Source of the DNA: Clostridiaceae bacterium AM27-36LB
Lineage (GTDB): Bacteria > Bacillota > Clostridia > Lachnospirales > Lachnospiraceae
Length of the DNA: 64,000 nucleotides
Direction: 5' to 3'
NCBI GenBank assembly: GCA_003480725.1
Contig: QUJQ01000004.1
Span: forward strand, 124,001 to 188,000
Part shown: piece by piece, positions 32,461 to 41,091 of the stretch
How positions within the stretch are numbered: position 1 is the first letter of the stretch
Layout of the letters: each line of letters starts with the position of its first letter
Program-made: the position numbers and the translations under genes
The notes under the pieces: model-generated
Told to the model about the DNA's origin: nothing
Seen by the model: only the letters and a program-made list of their open reading frames with translations
Database searches by the model: none

Positions 32461-33156
32461 TTACAACAGCTCCTTCAACTCCATCAGATTCAGGATCGTA
32501 TCATCCGCATACTCCATTCCCGGGACTAATACACCAGCGGCACTTTTTTTCTTCCGATCATACCAGCAGGTATGCATACCCGCCTGTCTGCCGCCTGCCA
32601 TATCCGCAGTAAGTGAATCACCGACCATCATAGTCTCCTGTGGCAGGATTCCCGGCAGCTCTGTAAAGCAGCCGTCAAAAAACTTCTGAGACGGTTTCTC
32701 CGCGCCCAACTGCTCAGATACAAAACAATGAGTAAAATAACTGAGCATGCCCGCTTTTTCCAGGCGGTTAAGCTGTTGACGGTAGGGACCATTGCTGGCT
32801 GCGCAGAGCATGTATTTCTCATGAAGATACGAAAGGATCTCAAGGGCACCTTCTACCGGAACTGCGCTGGTATGAAGGCGGGATTTGAATTCCTTCTCCA
32901 TTGCTTCCCCGTCTGCCTGAAGGCCCAGCTTTGGCAGGATTGTCTGCCAGCGAACATGAGGAAGATCTGCGATTGAAAGCTCTTTTTTCTCTATCCTTTG
33001 CCAGATCTTGTCATTTTCCTCATTGAAAATGCTCATCATCTCCGGGTGAAAAGACAAGCCAAATTTATGGAAGCTTTCTTCCATAGACTGCTGTGCAGCC
33101 GCATCAAAATCAAGCAACGTATTATCAATATCTAAAAATATAGATTTTAATTCCAT
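32461..33156 (-). CDS. HAD-superfamily hydrolase, YjjG/pyrimidine nucleotidase-like
   Basis: Phosphatase of about 231 residues. Motif I FLDIDNTLLDFD (7-18) with both catalytic Asp residues, a helical cap (about 18-100), motif II AASNG near 115, a motif III Lys in the EKPSQKFFDG segment and motif IV MVGDSLTADMAGG near 178. This set matches the YjjG branch that hydrolyses nucleoside monophosphates. I choose ATG 33156 because GAGAGG sits at better spacing than for 33162. It follows the U32 gene by 17 bases. The true substrate is not determinable here. Confidence 0.87.
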   Translation of the reverse strand: MELKSIFLDIDNTLLDFDAAAQQSMEESFHKFGLSFHPEMMSIFNEENDKIWQRIEKKELSIADLPHVRWQTILPKLGLQADGEAMEKEFKSRLHTSAVPVEGALEILSYLHEKYMLCAASNGPYRQQLNRLEKAGMLSYFTHCFVSEQLGAEKPSQKFFDGCFTELPGILPQETMMVGDSLTADMAGGRQAGMHTCWYDRKKKSAAGVLVPGMEYADDTILNLMELKELL

Positions 33157-33173
33157 TATCATTTCCTCTCTTT

Positions 33174-34202
33174 TTATTCCTGCAAATAATAGCAGTTCCC
33201 ACTGCATCCACCTGAAAACAGTTCCTGCCTCATCTTCTTTTTGAATAGTTCTTCCGACTCTGCCTGTCCCAGAATCTTCAGTGCTTTTCTTAGATTCCTG
33301 ATATCCTGCTCCATGCTGTTCACATAGTTACCCCGTCCCACCAGCTTTACGTGGGTAATTCCGGCTTTCTGAAGGGCGTATAACTCACATAACCCACAGC
33401 CAGACTGACCGCAGATGTAGTCGGCTTCTGCATCTTCGTCTATACTGTCAGACTCTCCACTCTCAGAGCAGCCCTCCGATTCCGGACTCTGTTGGCTCGA
33501 TTCTCCATACGCTCCTGTACATCTCTCGCGCTGATTGTCACTGACCTCACCCATCCAGTACGGCACCCGGCACAGATGTCCAAGTTCATCACAGTGCAGA
33601 GAATTGCAAAAGGATCCGCTGAACTGGCACAATTCATTGAGAACAAATGCCTCATACTCCATCTGACCTGCCTTGCTACACTGATTTCGTTCCACGGCTT
33701 CAATTACCGCCTGCATATCTGCAGTACTGTTCTTCCTGTGGAAAATGATACGCTTCAGCTTCATTTCCGCAAAAGTCTCCGCCACACCGCTGTTCATCTC
33801 TCCCAGCTCCCCACTCAAGTGGATCTCACAGTTGATTCCTTGCTCATGCAAATATAATATCAGTGCCGGATCCGCAATGATGTAGCTTCTGAATCCCATC
33901 TCAAGGCAGTTGGAAATCATCTGTCCGATCAGGGGATACTGCTCCGGCAAATAGTATAGCGAATTGAAGGTCAGATGCACTGGTTTCTGATACACACGTA
34001 TCATGGAAGCCAGGATTTCCAGTTCCTCTTCACCACCGATCTGTACATTACAGCAGAGTACTTCCCGACGATTCAGTGCTATCATGGTTCCATATTTTTT
34101 TGTCCATTTATACGGTACATACCCACAGAAAAATTCATCTGCTCCGGCTTCACAATACCGAATATACTCATCTACAGAGCCTAATCCTGCTACTATTTTC
34201 AT
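33174..34202 (-). CDS. U32-family peptidase-like protein
   Basis: Predicted TIM-barrel U32 protein of 342 residues. N-terminus KIVAGLGSVDEYIRYCEAGADEFFCGY is typical. Numerous Cys residues in the C-terminal half (NELCQFSGSFCNSLHC, then CGQSGCGLC) suggest an iron-sulfur cluster, as in UbiU/UbiV-type members. Between them lies an unusual Ser/Glu/Asp-rich insertion (about 229-262). ATG 34202 is preferred for RBS spacing. It is followed by the HAD gene and preceded by a second U32-like gene, forming an operon. Function unknown; RNA or cofactor hydroxylation and proteolysis are known family roles. Confidence 0.83.
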   Translation of the reverse strand: MKIVAGLGSVDEYIRYCEAGADEFFCGYVPYKWTKKYGTMIALNRREVLCCNVQIGGEEELEILASMIRVYQKPVHLTFNSLYYLPEQYPLIGQMISNCLEMGFRSYIIADPALILYLHEQGINCEIHLSGELGEMNSGVAETFAEMKLKRIIFHRKNSTADMQAVIEAVERNQCSKAGQMEYEAFVLNELCQFSGSFCNSLHCDELGHLCRVPYWMGEVSDNQRERCTGAYGESSQQSPESEGCSESGESDSIDEDAEADYICGQSGCGLCELYALQKAGITHVKLVGRGNYVNSMEQDIRNLRKALKILGQAESEELFKKKMRQELFSGGCSGNCYYLQE

Positions 34203-34218
34203 ACTCATTTCCTGTCTA

Positions 34219-35652
34219 TTATAAAAGATTCACAACGAGACGGTCAATTCCAGATTTCATCAACTGTTCCACCTGTTCCGGCATGCGCAGCAACGTATCA
34301 TCCAACGCAAACAATGAATTGTAACGTCCCACCATTTTCAGATGATCCGGGTATAACAACACCTTGTCCTGGCAGTACTGCGGACAGTTTGCCGGCTCTT
34401 TTTGTCTGCCGCGCTCACCTGTGGTACAGCAGGCATACAGGGGACAATATTGCGATGTATTTGTTTGATAAAAAGGAAAATAAAGACTGTTATGTCCTTG
34501 CGGATATTCCTGCTCATGTCCGCAGCATTCCCATTCATAGCGATGAATTGCAAACTCATCCTGAAGATATTTACGATAATTCTCAAGTCCAAGAGGATTC
34601 TCTTTCAGGAGCATTTGATCCCCTTGTTTAAAACCTATGCGCGGATCTTTCTTATACTTGTTCAAAAGAATCCCCAGAATCGGAATCAGATGCGAAGTCA
34701 TCCGTCCGACCAGACCTGCAAGGCCCCAGTCATTGACGATCACCTCCAGCTCCCGGTCATGCCCGTCACACCACTGATCCAGCTTCTGCAATAATTGTTC
34801 CATTGACTTCAACACGGATTCCTTCTGACACGTAAAGACCACGGTTACCTGTAACGATTCCCTCTGCGCTTTCTGAAGCAGAGCAAACAACATTTCATCT
34901 GCAGGAAACAGATGCGGACAGAACTGATTGCCAATGTACAGGCGATCCGGTCTTCTCTGCGCCAACGGGTATTTTCCCAGGTGTTGCTTCTTCCAATAAT
35001 ATTTTATAAAATCTTCCAGTGATCGGTGACTGTATTGTTCATATAGTTCCGGGCGATCAATGGCAATTGCAAATTCGGGGAATTCCATTTCTGATACTAT
35101 GCACCTTTCCATTCGCATGTTTTTTGTATGCAGATCTGCATTTTCCGTATGCTCTCCATCCGACTTTTTGGCTTTCTGCATTTCTGCAAACCACATCTGC
35201 TTCTGCTCTTCCCAGTCCTTTGCATGAACTTGATCCAGCTTTGCAGGATAACCAGTCAGTGCCTCCGCCACGCCACTATCATCCTCCGTCAATTTCAACT
35301 GAATATAATGGCTGTACTGCCCCAGCAGTTTCCGAACCAGTTCCTGATACTGCTCCCTTTCCCCGACCTGTTCCATCCATACAATATAATTCTGAAAAAA
35401 CGGCTCTGGGTCTCCTTCTTCGATCTCCGGAGTTTGAATCGTCAATTCCTCGTAATCCGTCTTTTTCAGATCATAAAAACAAAGCCGGATCTTCTCCGGC
35501 CCTGGTATCTTCTTTGCTGTCCGAAATGCAAACCCCTCTTCCGAAAGCTCTGTGATCCGCACTTCCTTCTTGCCCACAAATCCCGCCAGCAATCCAAACG
35601 GAATCATGGGCACACCATATAGTTTTCTTTGTTTCATATTTTCAGATTTCAC
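34219..35652 (-). CDS. U32-related protein with N-terminal PilZ-like region
   Basis: 477 residues starting at GTG 35652, which overlaps the preceding small gene (GTGA). The first 70 residues (GFVGKKEVRITELSEEGFAFRTAKK) look like a short beta-barrel of PilZ type, but the arginine motif needed for c-di-GMP is incomplete. The C-terminal half (about 185-477) resembles U32 barrels: LYIGNQFCPHLF, VNDWGLAGLVGRM, and Cys clusters CCGHEQ, YCPLYACC and CPQYC, probably for a metal cluster. It works with the neighbouring U32 protein by inference from gene pairing. Specific role unknown. Confidence 0.7.
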   Translation of the reverse strand: MKSENMKQRKLYGVPMIPFGLLAGFVGKKEVRITELSEEGFAFRTAKKIPGPEKIRLCFYDLKKTDYEELTIQTPEIEEGDPEPFFQNYIVWMEQVGEREQYQELVRKLLGQYSHYIQLKLTEDDSGVAEALTGYPAKLDQVHAKDWEEQKQMWFAEMQKAKKSDGEHTENADLHTKNMRMERCIVSEMEFPEFAIAIDRPELYEQYSHRSLEDFIKYYWKKQHLGKYPLAQRRPDRLYIGNQFCPHLFPADEMLFALLQKAQRESLQVTVVFTCQKESVLKSMEQLLQKLDQWCDGHDRELEVIVNDWGLAGLVGRMTSHLIPILGILLNKYKKDPRIGFKQGDQMLLKENPLGLENYRKYLQDEFAIHRYEWECCGHEQEYPQGHNSLYFPFYQTNTSQYCPLYACCTTGERGRQKEPANCPQYCQDKVLLYPDHLKMVGRYNSLFALDDTLLRMPEQVEQLMKSGIDRLVVNLL

Positions 35653-35873
35653 TTGAGCTTCCTTTTATACAATCTTCCTTCCAACACCACCACAGTATCT
35701 CCTTCTTCAATCTGCAGATCATAGAGCCACTGATCTTCCTGTCTTAATACTGTCTCATTTCCTTCGGAATCGGTCAAAAGAGCGAGGACCGTCACCGCCT
35801 GACCGGCGGGACGTTCCTCGCATCCATAGTCATCTTCCAGGATCTGAGTCAGAATATATGTCTTCTCGTTCAT
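35649..35873 (-). CDS. Small protein of unknown function (74 residues)
   Basis: Starts at ATG 35873 with TGAGGT upstream; an in-frame ATG at 35888 has a poor site. The product is acidic to about residue 60 and ends with basic GRLYKRKLK. Beta-rich pattern (TYILTQIL, QAVTVLALL, DTVVVLEG) suggests a small barrel. It overlaps the U32-like gene by four bases, so it belongs to that operon, perhaps as a partner subunit. I do not recognise the family. Confidence 0.6.
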   Translation of the reverse strand: MNEKTYILTQILEDDYGCEERPAGQAVTVLALLTDSEGNETVLRQEDQWLYDLQIEEGDTVVVLEGRLYKRKLK

Positions 35874-35903
35874 TCTGCCAGACCTCATTTCTTTTCAATT
35901 CGA

Positions 35904-36905
35904 TTATCGCTCTTCGCGGAAGTATGCCAGTCCCAGGCTTGCAGGCGGCTGACTCTCACGCTTGCTTCGGATACTGGTTACAACCAGAACCACAAGTGTT
36001 ACCACATACGGAATCATTTTGTAAAGCTCCTGATACTCCATATGATCCATTCCGGTCGGAATATAGAGATACAGAATGTACAGACCGCCAAACAGGAAGG
36101 AAGCCAGCACACTCAGATTCGGTCTCCATATGGTAAAGATTACCAGTGCAATAGCAAGCCATCCTCTGTCACCAAATGCATCGTTGGACCAGACACCGCA
36201 TGCATAGTCCATTACATAATAGAGTCCGCCAAGTCCGGCGATCATACAGCCTATGCATGTTGTCACATATTTATATTTTGCTACATTGATACCAGCAGCA
36301 TCAGCGGTACTTGGATTTTCTCCCACCGCACGCAGATGAAGACCGATTCTGGTATGATTCAGAATATAGGAAGCTGCCAGTGCAACGGCAACTGCCAGGT
36401 AAGTCAGGAACCCATACGATAAGAACAGTTTTCCAAACCATCCAAGCTTTGCTGCAAATGGAAAAGATTTACTGAAAAATCCACTGGTTGCACTCAGGGC
36501 GATCGATGGCACATCACTGTTGACCAGTTTGATCAGGGATCCACCAAAGAAATTACCAAAGCCAACACCGAAAGTAGTCATTGCAAGACCGGTCACATTC
36601 TGATTGGCCCGAAGAGTTACGGTCAAAAAGCAGTACAGGATTCCCATCAGGAGGGAACCAAGCAGACAGCACACCATCGGGATCAGGATCGCCAGCACAC
36701 CATTCATGGATGCACCTTCCGGGATCGAATGTTCATAGAAAAAGGATCCAATCACACCACAGATTGCTCCTACATACATAACACCCGGAATTCCCAGATT
36801 CAGGTTACCTGACTTCTCCGTCACGATCTCACCGGTACTTCCATAGAGAAGCGGAATTCCCTGTACGATTGCTCTTGGAATAAATGCAAGTAAAAAATTC
36901 CACAT
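35904..36905 (-). CDS. BMP/nucleoside-type ABC permease (NupQ/YufQ-like)
   Basis: Membrane permease of 333 residues with eight to nine hydrophobic segments. The N-terminal pattern IPLLYGSTGEIVTEKSGNLNLGIPGVM near residue 18 is typical of the second permease of guanosine/purine-nucleoside importers, as is AVGENPSTADAAGINV near 193. Last gene of the four-gene importer operon. Substrate is probably a nucleoside, by family. Confidence 0.9.
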   Translation of the reverse strand: MWNFLLAFIPRAIVQGIPLLYGSTGEIVTEKSGNLNLGIPGVMYVGAICGVIGSFFYEHSIPEGASMNGVLAILIPMVCCLLGSLLMGILYCFLTVTLRANQNVTGLAMTTFGVGFGNFFGGSLIKLVNSDVPSIALSATSGFFSKSFPFAAKLGWFGKLFLSYGFLTYLAVAVALAASYILNHTRIGLHLRAVGENPSTADAAGINVAKYKYVTTCIGCMIAGLGGLYYVMDYACGVWSNDAFGDRGWLAIALVIFTIWRPNLSVLASFLFGGLYILYLYIPTGMDHMEYQELYKMIPYVVTLVVLVVTSIRSKRESQPPASLGLAYFREER

Positions 36906-36907
36906 GA

Positions 36908-38011
36908 TTACTGTACCTCCTTCGCTGCTTTTTTGCGGGACTGAAGCTGATATGCAATAAAGAACTCACATCCGATGATAAAGAACAGGATGATACCTGT
37001 CAGAATATCGGAAAATGACTGATTCAGTCCAAAGTTTGTAGATATCTCACTGGCTCCACGATTCATGAATATGATCAGGAAACTGGAGAATACCATCGTC
37101 AGCGGGTTAAATTTTGACATCCAGGATACCATAACAGCGGTAAATCCTTGTCCTCCTGCGATTGTTGTCGTGATCGTGTGATTGATGCCGCCCACAAGCA
37201 GAAGTCCTACCAGACCGCAGACAGCACCGGAGAGTGCCATGGTTCTCATAATTACCTTTTCCACTTTGATTCCAACGTATTTCGCTGTATTTTCGCTCTC
37301 TCCCACAACAGAGATCTCATAACCATGCTTGCTGTATTTCAGATAAATATACATAAATACTGTTATCAGCACTGCTACCAGGATGCTCAGCAGATATTTT
37401 GATCCAAATGCCTGCGGAAGCCAGCCAACGTTGGAATTCTGATTGATGATACCAATCTTTCCCGATCCTTTTGGCACCTCCCATACAATTGTGAAGAATG
37501 CAACCAGCTGTGTTGCAATATAGTTCATCATCAATGTGGAAAGTGTCTCATTGGTGTTCCATTTTGCTTTGAAAAATGCCGGGATAAATGCCCAGAAAGC
37601 GCCTGCCGCAATACTGGTCACAATCATGCACACAACAACCAGTGCTGCCGGAAGTTTCTCAGCCAGGCAGATCATGCATGCTGCGGAGGCAAGACCTCCA
37701 ATCAGTACCTGTCCTTCCCCACCGATGTTCCAGAATTTCATCTTAAAAGCCGGAGTCAGTGCCAGCGAGATCAACAGAAGGATCGCAATATTTTGAAATG
37801 TGATCCATGTCTTTCTGGCAGAGCCAAAGGCTCCTGCGATGATCGACTGAAATACCTGGATCGGGTTGGTTCCTGTCAGGATCATTGTTACAACTGCGCA
37901 GACAATCAATGCCAGCACAATGGCAATCGCACGGATGCCTACTGACTGATACCAGGGAAGCGCATCCCGTTTTACTATATGAAAAAGAGGTTCTTTTTTC
38001 TTATCATTCAT
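36908..38011 (-). CDS. BMP/nucleoside-type ABC permease (NupP/YufP-like)
   Basis: First membrane permease of the importer, 367 residues, with a basic cytoplasmic N-terminus and about nine membrane segments. Family motifs include WNIGGEGQVLIGGLAS near residue 91, FFKAKWNTNETLSTLMMNYIA near 146 and VGESENTAKYVGIKV near 235. It overlaps the ATPase gene by eight bases and is two bases from the next permease. Confidence 0.9.
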   Translation of the reverse strand: MNDKKKEPLFHIVKRDALPWYQSVGIRAIAIVLALIVCAVVTMILTGTNPIQVFQSIIAGAFGSARKTWITFQNIAILLLISLALTPAFKMKFWNIGGEGQVLIGGLASAACMICLAEKLPAALVVVCMIVTSIAAGAFWAFIPAFFKAKWNTNETLSTLMMNYIATQLVAFFTIVWEVPKGSGKIGIINQNSNVGWLPQAFGSKYLLSILVAVLITVFMYIYLKYSKHGYEISVVGESENTAKYVGIKVEKVIMRTMALSGAVCGLVGLLLVGGINHTITTTIAGGQGFTAVMVSWMSKFNPLTMVFSSFLIIFMNRGASEISTNFGLNQSFSDILTGIILFFIIGCEFFIAYQLQSRKKAAKEVQ

Positions 38012-39536
38012 GATCTTCGGTTCCTCCCATTCTGGTCATCATCATTCCGACCTCATTCTTATCTGTGGTTCTTGCATCTACAATACCGCTGACCTGTCCT
38101 CCGCAAAGTACCATGATCCGGTCAGACAGTTCCACCAGTACATCCAGATCTTCTCCGACAAAGATAACTGCCACGCCCTTTTTCTTCTGCTCATTGAGCA
38201 GATCATAGATTGTATAGGACGAATTGATATCCAGTCCGCGGACTGCATAAGCGGTCAGAAGCACGGTCGGCGAGGAAGCAATCTCACGCCCCAGCAATAC
38301 CTTCTGTACATTTCCTCCAGAAAGTCTGCGGACCGGAGTAGTGATACCCGGTGTCACAACTGCCAGATCCTTTACCACACTTTCTGCCAGCTTTCTGGAC
38401 GGTTTCCGATTTACAAACGGAGTCTTTCCTTTTCGGAAGGAGCGAAGCATCATGTTATCAGTCAGATCCATATTTCCTACAAGTCCCATGCCAAGACGAT
38501 CCTCAGGAACGAAGGAAAGGGAAACTCCCATCTCTGCGATCTTCAATGGATCTTTTCCGATCAGCATCTCTTTACTTCCGTCCGGCTCGATATAATTGAT
38601 GGTTCCAGACTCTATAGGCTGAAGTCCTGCAATCGCTTCCAGCAGTTCCTTCTGACCACAGCCGGAGATACCTGCAATACCGAGGATTTCGCCACTGTTG
38701 GCAGTAAATGATACATCTTTCAGTTTTACAATACCTTCTTCATTCCGAATCGTAAGACCCTCTACCTCGATCCTTGGTTTTGGATCGACTGGATCCGGTC
38801 TTTCAATATTCAGCTGTACAGCATGGCCTACCATCATATCTGTCATGGTATTTACATCTGTATCTTTTGTCACCAGGCTTCCAATATAACGGCCTCCTCT
38901 GAGAACTGCCACACGGTCAGACAGAGATTTCACCTCATGCATCTTATGCGTAATGATGACAATGGCTTTTCCATCATCTCGCATTTTACGAAGCACACGG
39001 AACAGTTTTTCTGTCTCCTGCGGGGTCAGCACGGCGGTCGGCTCATCAAGGATCAGAATATCTGCTCCACGATACAGTACCTTCACAATTTCAACCGTCT
39101 GTTTCTGTGACACAGACATGTCGTAGATCTTCTGTTTCGGATCAACTTCAAATCCATATTTATTACAAATATTTTCAATCTTTTTGGCAGCTTCTTTTAT
39201 GTTCAGCTTTCCTTCCAGACCAAGAATAATATTTTCAGTGGCCGATAATACGTCTACCAGCTTAAAATGCTGATGTACCATACCGATTCCCAGATTCAGC
39301 GCGTCCTTTGGTGATGCGATCACCACATTCTGCCCATTGATCATGATCTGTCCCTGATCCGGGAAATAAATACCTGAAAGCATATTCATCAACGTGGTCT
39401 TGCCACTTCCATTCTCGCCAAGGAGTGCCAGGATCTCGCCTTTATAGATATCCAGATCCACATCTTCATTTGCAATGACTGCACCAAAGGTCTTCGTCAC
39501 TCCACGCATTGAAACTGCAGCTACTTTTGTCTCCAT
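38004..39536 (-). CDS. BMP/nucleoside-type ABC transporter ATPase (NupO/YufO-like)
   Basis: Double ATPase of 510 residues. First domain: Walker A GENGSGKTT near residue 38, SVSQKQTVEIVKVL near 142 and Walker B ILILDEPTAVL near 160. Second domain: GISGCGQKELLEAIAG near 285, LSGGNVQKVLLGREIA near 408, with the Walker B region reading VLLTAYAVRGLD in place of a standard DEP, the degenerate pattern of this transporter family. The promoter-proximal lipoprotein gene is separated by a terminator-like hairpin. Confidence 0.92.
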   Translation of the reverse strand: METKVAAVSMRGVTKTFGAVIANEDVDLDIYKGEILALLGENGSGKTTLMNMLSGIYFPDQGQIMINGQNVVIASPKDALNLGIGMVHQHFKLVDVLSATENIILGLEGKLNIKEAAKKIENICNKYGFEVDPKQKIYDMSVSQKQTVEIVKVLYRGADILILDEPTAVLTPQETEKLFRVLRKMRDDGKAIVIITHKMHEVKSLSDRVAVLRGGRYIGSLVTKDTDVNTMTDMMVGHAVQLNIERPDPVDPKPRIEVEGLTIRNEEGIVKLKDVSFTANSGEILGIAGISGCGQKELLEAIAGLQPIESGTINYIEPDGSKEMLIGKDPLKIAEMGVSLSFVPEDRLGMGLVGNMDLTDNMMLRSFRKGKTPFVNRKPSRKLAESVVKDLAVVTPGITTPVRRLSGGNVQKVLLGREIASSPTVLLTAYAVRGLDINSSYTIYDLLNEQKKKGVAVIFVGEDLDVLVELSDRIMVLCGGQVSGIVDARTTDKNEVGMMMTRMGGTEDHE

Positions 39537-39608
39537 CTTTTGTCCCCTTTCCTCTTATGGACCGTCCGTCCCTTTTCTGTAAGGATGATATTCACTCTCA
39601 CAGAAAAA

Positions 39609-39639
39609 GGGCGGCGCGGCGTAAAACGCTGTGCCGCCC
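39609..39639 (-). terminator. Hairpin with T-tract after the BMP lipoprotein gene
   Basis: GGGCGGC/GCCGCCC arms extended through GCG pairs around a TTTTA loop; TTTTTCTG follows on the minus strand. Acts as a partial terminator limiting ATPase and permease expression. Confidence 0.8.
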
Positions 39640-39667
39640 TGTATCTACTGCAAGGCTGTTGTTCAGA

Positions 39668-40936
39668 TTAGAATACAGTGTTCAGAAGGTTGATTCCATC
39701 GATCTGTACATTGAAGTACGGAGCGGAACGATACTCTGACTCATGGAAGTATCCATCGCTTACAACCTCATGATCCGGTGCGTAATCTGCATCGGTATCG
39801 ACATCTGCTTCGTAGCTGGTCAGCTCTGCACCCTCTACGGTGAAGGTTGTGGTATCAAATACATGAAGGGTACCCGCTTTGATTGCCTCTGCTGCTGCAT
39901 CAATTGCTTCCTTAGTTCCCTCTGCTACATTGGTTCCCAGTTCGCTCAGCTCAACAGATCCAGTCTCAAGAGTTCCGGTCCAGTCAGCATCGATCTGAGT
40001 TCCTTCTGCTACACAGTTGATCGCATACTCGAAGTACGGCTCCCAGTTCACTCTGGAAGATACAAGGAAGGTGTTCGGGCAAGCACTTGCGGTGCTTCCG
40101 TTATAGGATACGTTCGGTACACCAGCAGTCTCGCATGCGGTCGGAGCTCCCATGGAGTCTGCATGCTGGCTGATCAGTACACAACCATCTTCGATCAGTT
40201 TGTTAGCGCCCTCTTTCTCAGCAGTCTCATCATACCAGGAACCGGTAAAGGTTACTTCCATGGTAGCGCTCGGGCAAACAGAACGTGCGCCAAGGAAATA
40301 AGAAGTATATCCGGAGATAACCTCTGCATAGGTGTAAGCTCCAACATATCCCATCTTAGCCTGATCCTCGGTGATCTCACCGTTCTCAATCATCTCATTC
40401 AGTTTCATACCTGCTGCGATACCAGCAAGATAACGTCCATCATAGATAGAAGCGAATGCATTGTGGAAGTTGTCCAGACCCTCGGTATGAGCCTTGGTTC
40501 CGGTTGCATGGCTGAACTGTACTTCCGGATACTCTTTTGCAGCCTCGATCACATAATCCTCATGTCCAAAGCTGTCTGCAAAAATGAAATCACATCCTGC
40601 ATCTGCAAGCTCGCAGGCTGCATCGTAGCACTCCTGTCCTTCCGGAATATTGGTTTTTGCCACATACTCAACACCCATTTTCTCACAAGCAGCTTTTGCT
40701 GCGTTCATGAAGTTCAGGTCATAAGTAGAGTTCTCATCATGCAGGAAAATGAAACCAGCTTTCAATCCAGCGGTGGATGCCTCTGCGGTATCAGTATCTC
40801 CTGCCTCTTCGGTTGCTGCTGCGTCAGTGCTGTCTGCGGTATCAGCTGCAGTATCAGAACTGCTGGATCCACATCCTGCCAGTGTGGTGGCAGCCAGTGC
40901 CATAACGGTAAGCAGACTTACGATTTTCTTCTTCAT
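39668..40936 (-). CDS. BMP-family substrate-binding lipoprotein (nucleoside-type)
   Basis: 422-residue lipoprotein: lipobox LAGC (Cys about 22), Asp/Ala/Thr linker to about residue 58, then GLKAGFIFLHDENSTYDLNFMNAAK, the start of PnrA/Bmp-type folds, with the family element ADAGCDFIFADSFGHED near 115 and ALISQHADSMGAPT-like segment near 255. First and probably most expressed gene of the importer. Family members bind purine nucleosides. It has its own strong promoter. Confidence 0.92.
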   Translation of the reverse strand: MKKKIVSLLTVMALAATTLAGCGSSSSDTAADTADSTDAAATEEAGDTDTAEASTAGLKAGFIFLHDENSTYDLNFMNAAKAACEKMGVEYVAKTNIPEGQECYDAACELADAGCDFIFADSFGHEDYVIEAAKEYPEVQFSHATGTKAHTEGLDNFHNAFASIYDGRYLAGIAAGMKLNEMIENGEITEDQAKMGYVGAYTYAEVISGYTSYFLGARSVCPSATMEVTFTGSWYDETAEKEGANKLIEDGCVLISQHADSMGAPTACETAGVPNVSYNGSTASACPNTFLVSSRVNWEPYFEYAINCVAEGTQIDADWTGTLETGSVELSELGTNVAEGTKEAIDAAAEAIKAGTLHVFDTTTFTVEGAELTSYEADVDTDADYAPDHEVVSDGYFHESEYRSAPYFNVQIDGINLLNTVF

Positions 40937-40982
40937 ACGTTCTCCTCCTGTTTTTCCTCATCTGAGGCTCTTATGAGGTTAG

Positions 40983-41010
40983 CTTATAACGTAACGGGCT
41001 ATTTTGTCAA
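40983..41010 (-). promoter_or_regulatory. Promoter of the BMP-type importer operon
   Basis: Minus strand TTGACA (41010-41005), 16-base spacer, TATAAG (40988-40983). Confidence 0.75.
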
Positions 41011-41091
41011 GAGAAGGTGAAAAATTCTTAAATTTTGTGCAAATTTTCGCCGTTTCTATAATATACTCTGAATTTTATTATAAAGTGCAGC

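Noticed and set aside
39743..41020. Open frame of about 425 codons antisense to the BMP lipoprotein
   Set aside because: Cys/Ser/Ile-rich shadow of the real lipoprotein gene, without RBS or domain.
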